From Paenibacillus oralis (GTDB lineage Bacteria > Bacillota > Bacilli > Paenibacillales > Paenibacillaceae), in contig NZ_RRCN01000002.1 in NCBI RefSeq assembly GCF_003863965.1, positions 1 to 52,485 of the forward strand: DNA of 52,485 nucleotides. The letters run 5' to 3'. Both the position numbers and the translations under genes were made by a program. The notes beneath the pieces are model-generated. The model ran no database searches. It saw nothing but the letters and a program-made list of their open reading frames with translations, and had not been told where the DNA came from. This document shows, in pieces, positions 49,885 to 52,485 of the stretch. The first letter of the stretch is position 1, and each line of letters opens with the position of its first letter.

Positions 49885-50368
49885 ACGGTCGGCGCTTCGG
49901 TTGGTGAACCATCGATCTTACCCTTTTGGTCCAAAGCATATCAAGGAAATGGCCGAACTGTGGAATGTAAGCGAAGAAGATCTTCCGATCGGATCAGAAA
50001 CTTCTCATAGGTGATGCCGGACATATCGGCTGGCCTGCCTTTGGACACCCTCTTCCATTCCTCAAAACACTCCTCTGGTATACGGTAAGAAATCAAGATA
50101 CCAAAATCGGATTTTACGCCTACCGAAGGATCAACTTTGGGACATCATCGGATTCGTGTAAATGTTCAAAAAGACGCCGATTCTCCCTGCTCCATCAACT
50201 CAGTAATTTCCTCAATGCCTTGGAGAAGTACAATGAGTTGTGTTGGCTGGTCAATAAAGAACTGATTGGCCGGTTGGTACTGGCATTGGCATACACGAAC
50301 CAAAACTGGAAGATCCCCATACCTGCAAAGTATTACTCCAAACGGTTATGCAGAGATTTGCGCTTAAT
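49885..50368. pseudogene. Scrambled remnants, possibly of a molybdopterin oxidoreductase
   Basis: A plus-strand piece at about 49904-49985 reads HPFGPKHIKEMAELWNVSEE-like sequence. A minus-strand piece at about 49985-50130 reads GVKSDFGILISYRIPEECFE then KGRPADMSGITYEK. Both look like parts of an assimilatory nitrate reductase/molybdopterin oxidoreductase but are joined in opposite orientation near 49990. Another open stretch (NELCWLVNKELIGRLVLALA) runs to 50345. No complete gene exists here. Confidence 0.35.
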
Positions 50369-50410
50369 ACATATAAGACGCTGACCGGATTAGGCCTGCG
50401 TCTTATATGT
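50369..50410 (-). terminator. Stem-loop after cwlJ
   Basis: ACATATAAGACGC/GCGTCTTATATGT, 13-bp perfect stem with a 16-nt loop, begins immediately after the cwlJ stop on the minus strand. There is no T-run. Confidence 0.6.
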
Positions 50411-50921
50411 TTAAAAAGTATTGTAAATATTTTCGCATTCTACACCTGTCGGTTCGTAAAAGCAGTGGCTTTTGTATCTTCCGACAAAAGGCTGATTGTA
50501 CCATGTCGAAGGGCAATTTGCGGGGGGTTTGAAATACCACAAAGAGAATTTAGCAGGCCATGGTCGCTCACCGTTAATTGACTTTCGTGCAAGGCGTCTA
50601 TCTTTGTCCCTTGCCTTAAATAATCGCACTGCGAACATAAAAAGGGAAGGCATCTTGAGGATGCTTTCCCTTTTTTGCATGCGGTTATTCATCTGCCTTT
50701 TGATAAAAGTAAGCGTGTATGGTTGCTTCAAACGCATGCGGCTGAAATACCATTTGCGGAATCGTACGAATGCCTTTAAAATCGGAGCAGTTTGCCCGAA
50801 TCCGATTAATTCCTACAGCCCCGACGAGCAGCATTCCTTGTTCGCCTTCCCCTTCCGCTTCGGCTCGAAGCAATCTTGCCAACAGATCTATATCACTTGC
50901 CCTGGCTTTGACAACGGCCAT
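50411..50921 (-). pseudogene. cwlJ: cwlJ, spore germination cell-wall hydrolase, interrupted by an 82-bp insert
   Basis: The first part (50921-50694) reads MAVVKARASDIDLLARLLRA then EAEGEGEQGMLLVGAVGINR to FYQK, the start of CwlJ with the catalytic Glu in RAEAEGE. The frame then stops. A second frame from 50611 to 50411 resumes ARDKDRRLARKSINGERPWP to CENIYNTF, the CwlJ end. Removing 82 bp (50612-50693) joins them into exactly 142 codons plus stop, the length of B. subtilis CwlJ. CwlJ cuts cortex peptidoglycan during DPA-triggered germination and normally works with GerQ. Confidence 0.88.
50612..50693. mobile_element. 82-bp MITE-like palindromic insert in cwlJ
   Basis: TGCCTT flanks the insert at 50612-50617 and 50694-50699, a 6-bp duplication. 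The ends are imperfect inverted repeats (about TTAAATAATCGCACTGC and TGAATAACCGCATGC). Inside is a terminator-like hairpin (AAAAAGGGAAGGCATC/GATGCTTTCCCTTTTTT) with a 4-nt loop. Duplication, terminal repeats and a nested palindrome are the marks of a miniature inverted-repeat element. Confidence 0.75.
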
Positions 50922-50947
50922 TGTATCACCTCATTTTAGTATCGGTT

Positions 50948-51168
50948 CACATTGCAAAGTGGGTGCTGATTTATATCGGTGTTGAATGGGTCGGATATCG
51001 CCTCGGTTATATTACCTACTCCCGCGGCTGGAATTGCTGGTGGTCGCTTTTTTTTTTGACGTACACATGTTTCTCATGCTTCGTTTTCATCATACAAAGC
51101 CGGTTTGGAGCATCCCGGTGACGGTATTGTCGATCTTCTTTTACTTGAACATGTTCGGTTATCTGTAA
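50948..51168 (+). pseudogene. Membrane protein (CBO0543-like), frameshifted in a T10 tract
   Basis: One frame reads KWVLIYIGVEWVGYRLGYIT, then YSRGWNCWWSLFF into a run of ten T residues (51048-51057). The other continues DVHMFLMLRFHHTKPVWSIP and VTVLSIFFYLNMFGYL to a stop at 51168. The composite is a multi-span membrane protein with charged histidine-rich loops resembling the CBO0543 family. A one-base change in the T tract would join the frames. The N-terminal start is unclear and overlaps the divergent cwlJ start. Confidence 0.5.
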
Positions 51169-51246
51169 AGGAATCCAAGCCCCGTGACGGGCATTTTTAC
51201 CGTGGACGCATATAATGGCGTAACCGAATAAGAGGAGTGATGAGTC

Positions 51247-51666
51247 GTGGCCGATGCCTCGCAATCCATATCAAAGGTATTACCCCCCTTTTCCATTTGG
51301 GGAGTTTATGCATCCGTCGCCGGCAGGCCGGTTGTATGGGGCAAGCTTGTGATGCGCGTTTTGCCGGACCAACGAGTTCAAGGCACTATCCAATTTCGCG
51401 GAACGCCGATTCCGATTGAAGGAAGCTGGAATGAAAGCGCGCAGCAGATCGTGTTTCATTCCCCCTACGCTGCCTATTCCGGTCATTTAACCATCTATGA
51501 CGATGTCCAGATTCAACTTCGGCATTTGGTCCTCACCGGACGCCTTCGAATGCTCCCCCCCCCCTCTTTACAGGCGGGCGAATATGGAACCTGGGTAGCG
51601 ACAACTGATATCAACTTGCATAGAGAAAGCACAACTAAAATCTCGTATCGAATATTTAGAAAATAA
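51247..51666 (+). CDS. Conserved hypothetical protein (139 aa)
   Basis: GTG start with AGAGGAG 15 bases upstream and a closer GAGTGATGAG. The product is beta-strand-rich (GVYASVAGRPVVWGKLVM, RVQGTIQFRGTPIPIEGSWN, HSPYAAYSGHLTIYDDVQIQ) with no membrane segment. It contains a CCCCCCCC tract at 51556-51563 in frame. No family recognised. It may be linked to spore cargo by position only. Confidence 0.5.
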   Translation: MADASQSISKVLPPFSIWGVYASVAGRPVVWGKLVMRVLPDQRVQGTIQFRGTPIPIEGSWNESAQQIVFHSPYAAYSGHLTIYDDVQIQLRHLVLTGRLRMLPPPSLQAGEYGTWVATTDINLHRESTTKISYRIFRK

Positions 51667-51840
51667 AATTCAAGAACTAAGGGAGAGACAATTGAAACCA
51701 TTCAAATAAAGGCTTGTGCTTGACCGCCACCATGTGACGAGCCGCACGCTGGGAGTCGCGCGCGGCTAATAGAAATAAATAAAGGTTTCGTATACATGCC
51801 ATATAAGCAGCAACCCTTACCCGTATAGGAACGCAACACC

Positions 51841-52485
51841 TTACAATCCGGCGAGCTTTTGCAGCCGTTGGGCAATCTGCATAAAATCCTCATTCGAGAT
51901 GCCAGGGGCAAATTCTTCCGGCACTTCTTCAAGATCGGGCACTTCCCCTCCTTGGGGAACTCCTCTGACGACTTCCAATCGCTCTCCGTCGGAAGGGTGG
52001 GATCCTTTCCAGATTTGAGCGATATCTTCATAGTCTGAATCGCTAAACGTATATAACTTTCGATGAATTCCCTGTTCTTCGTATTTGCGGGTCGCATCAA
52101 ATGCCCGATTCTCTAGATTGGGAATAGGGAGCATTTTTTTGACGTCGACTCCGGTCATGATTTCGAGCGCCTTCGCGTAAGCAAGCACATGAACTCCCCC
52201 GCGGACCAGCAAGTAACCCGTCATTTCGCGGGCGACAGGATGATCTGTCATCTCGTACACGCGCATCTTATGGGTGCGGGCGCCGCATTCGAGAAAAAAG
52301 TTATGCAGCAGATCAAGTACCAGATTGCCACTGTTAAAGACATAATCACCGTTCCATGCTTTGCCCATCGAATCGCCGGGCAACGAGGTTTGAGCCGTTG
52401 CAATAAAATGGTAGGTATTGCGTTTGTCAAGCCCGTTGCGCAGAGGAGCCGCATCCGGATCTGCCGGAAATGTGGAACCGGACAG
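51841..52485 (-). CDS. Manganese catalase, 3' part (runs off the window)
   Basis: The 214 residues present contain LPGDSMGKAWNGDYVFNSGN, then LVLDLLHNFFLECGART and DHPVAREMTGYLLVRGGVHV, which hold the dimanganese-binding Glu/His residues of Mn catalases (E in HNFFLECG, E and H in EMTG...GGVH). The enzyme dismutates hydrogen peroxide; spore-coat Mn catalases such as YdbD/CotJC are related. The 5' end lies beyond 52485. Mn catalase genes are known companions of mobile spoVA(2mob) clusters. Confidence 0.88.
   Translation of the reverse strand: MSGSTFPADPDAAPLRNGLDKRNTYHFIATAQTSLPGDSMGKAWNGDYVFNSGNLVLDLLHNFFLECGARTHKMRVYEMTDHPVAREMTGYLLVRGGVHVLAYAKALEIMTGVDVKKMLPIPNLENRAFDATRKYEEQGIHRKLYTFSDSDYEDIAQIWKGSHPSDGERLEVVRGVPQGGEVPDLEEVPEEFAPGISNEDFMQIAQRLQKLAGL

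Overview
The window looks like accessory DNA from an endospore-forming Firmicute, most likely of the Paenibacillaceae. The evidence is pieces of spore genes (dpaA, spoVAC-spoVAD-spoVAEb, a 2Duf-type gene, cwlJ, a Spo0E-like gene), AGGAGG-type ribosome binding sites, and a Gram-positive Tcp/Tn916-type conjugation module. It reads best as part of a large conjugative plasmid or plasmid cointegrate: there is a ParA system with a replication initiator, a second iteron/primase replication unit, a KfrA-like protein, ArdC, and a complete-looking transfer operon. An integrated element cannot be excluded because no attachment sites or flanking chromosome are visible.

Layout. 1-2.1 kb: dpaA (dipicolinate synthase A) broken by a damaged IS3-family element. 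2.1-6.4 kb: recombinase and transposase remnants, then an arsenic cluster with arsC, arsI and arsM intact but arsB, the flavin monooxygenase gene and a phosphatase gene truncated. 6.4-9.0 kb: a PBECR4-like gene behind a long leader with two copies of a structured RNA motif and an intrinsic terminator, two XRE regulators, and three tiny membrane proteins. 9.0-10.2 kb: no convincing gene, one long imperfect inverted repeat. 10.2-14.4 kb: Spo0E-like, ArdC, LPD29-like and KfrA-like genes and a possible type I toxin. 14.8-17.7 kb: parA, a ParB-like gene with thirteen 39-bp repeats, and a replication initiator. 17.8-19.3 kb: an IS150-type element sitting in the loop of a terminator. 19.3-22.0 kb: an XRE switch, a frameshifted DUF6809 gene, six iterons and a primase-type Rep. 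22.2-35.2 kb: a large hairpin and the transfer operon (Replic_Relax protein, TcpA, TcpC, TcpD, TcpE, VirB4/TcpF, lipoprotein, TcpH, VirB8-like, TcpG-like hydrolase).

35.4-52.5 kb: a cupin gene, then a Tn5401-like Tn3-family transposon (38-bp inverted repeats, tnpI, a 12-bp-motif resolution site, tnpA). Its tnpA is split by a Tn554-like element carrying thyX and a trimethoprim-resistance-type dfr gene. That element's tnpC is in turn hit by an IS256-family insertion with an 8-bp target duplication. The right end of the Tn3-family element cuts into a 2Duf gene followed by spoVAC-spoVAD-spoVAEb of the mobile spoVA(2mob) type. Then come a small unknown gene, a scrambled remnant, cwlJ interrupted by an 82-bp MITE-like insert, a frameshifted membrane gene, an unknown gene, and a manganese catalase running off the end.

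The most notable observations are the tandem covarying RNA motif upstream of the PBECR4-like gene, the 82-bp palindromic insert whose removal restores an exact 142-codon cwlJ, the partition gene whose coding repeats resemble a dyad upstream of its own operon, and the thyX-plus-dfr pair on a Tn554-type element.
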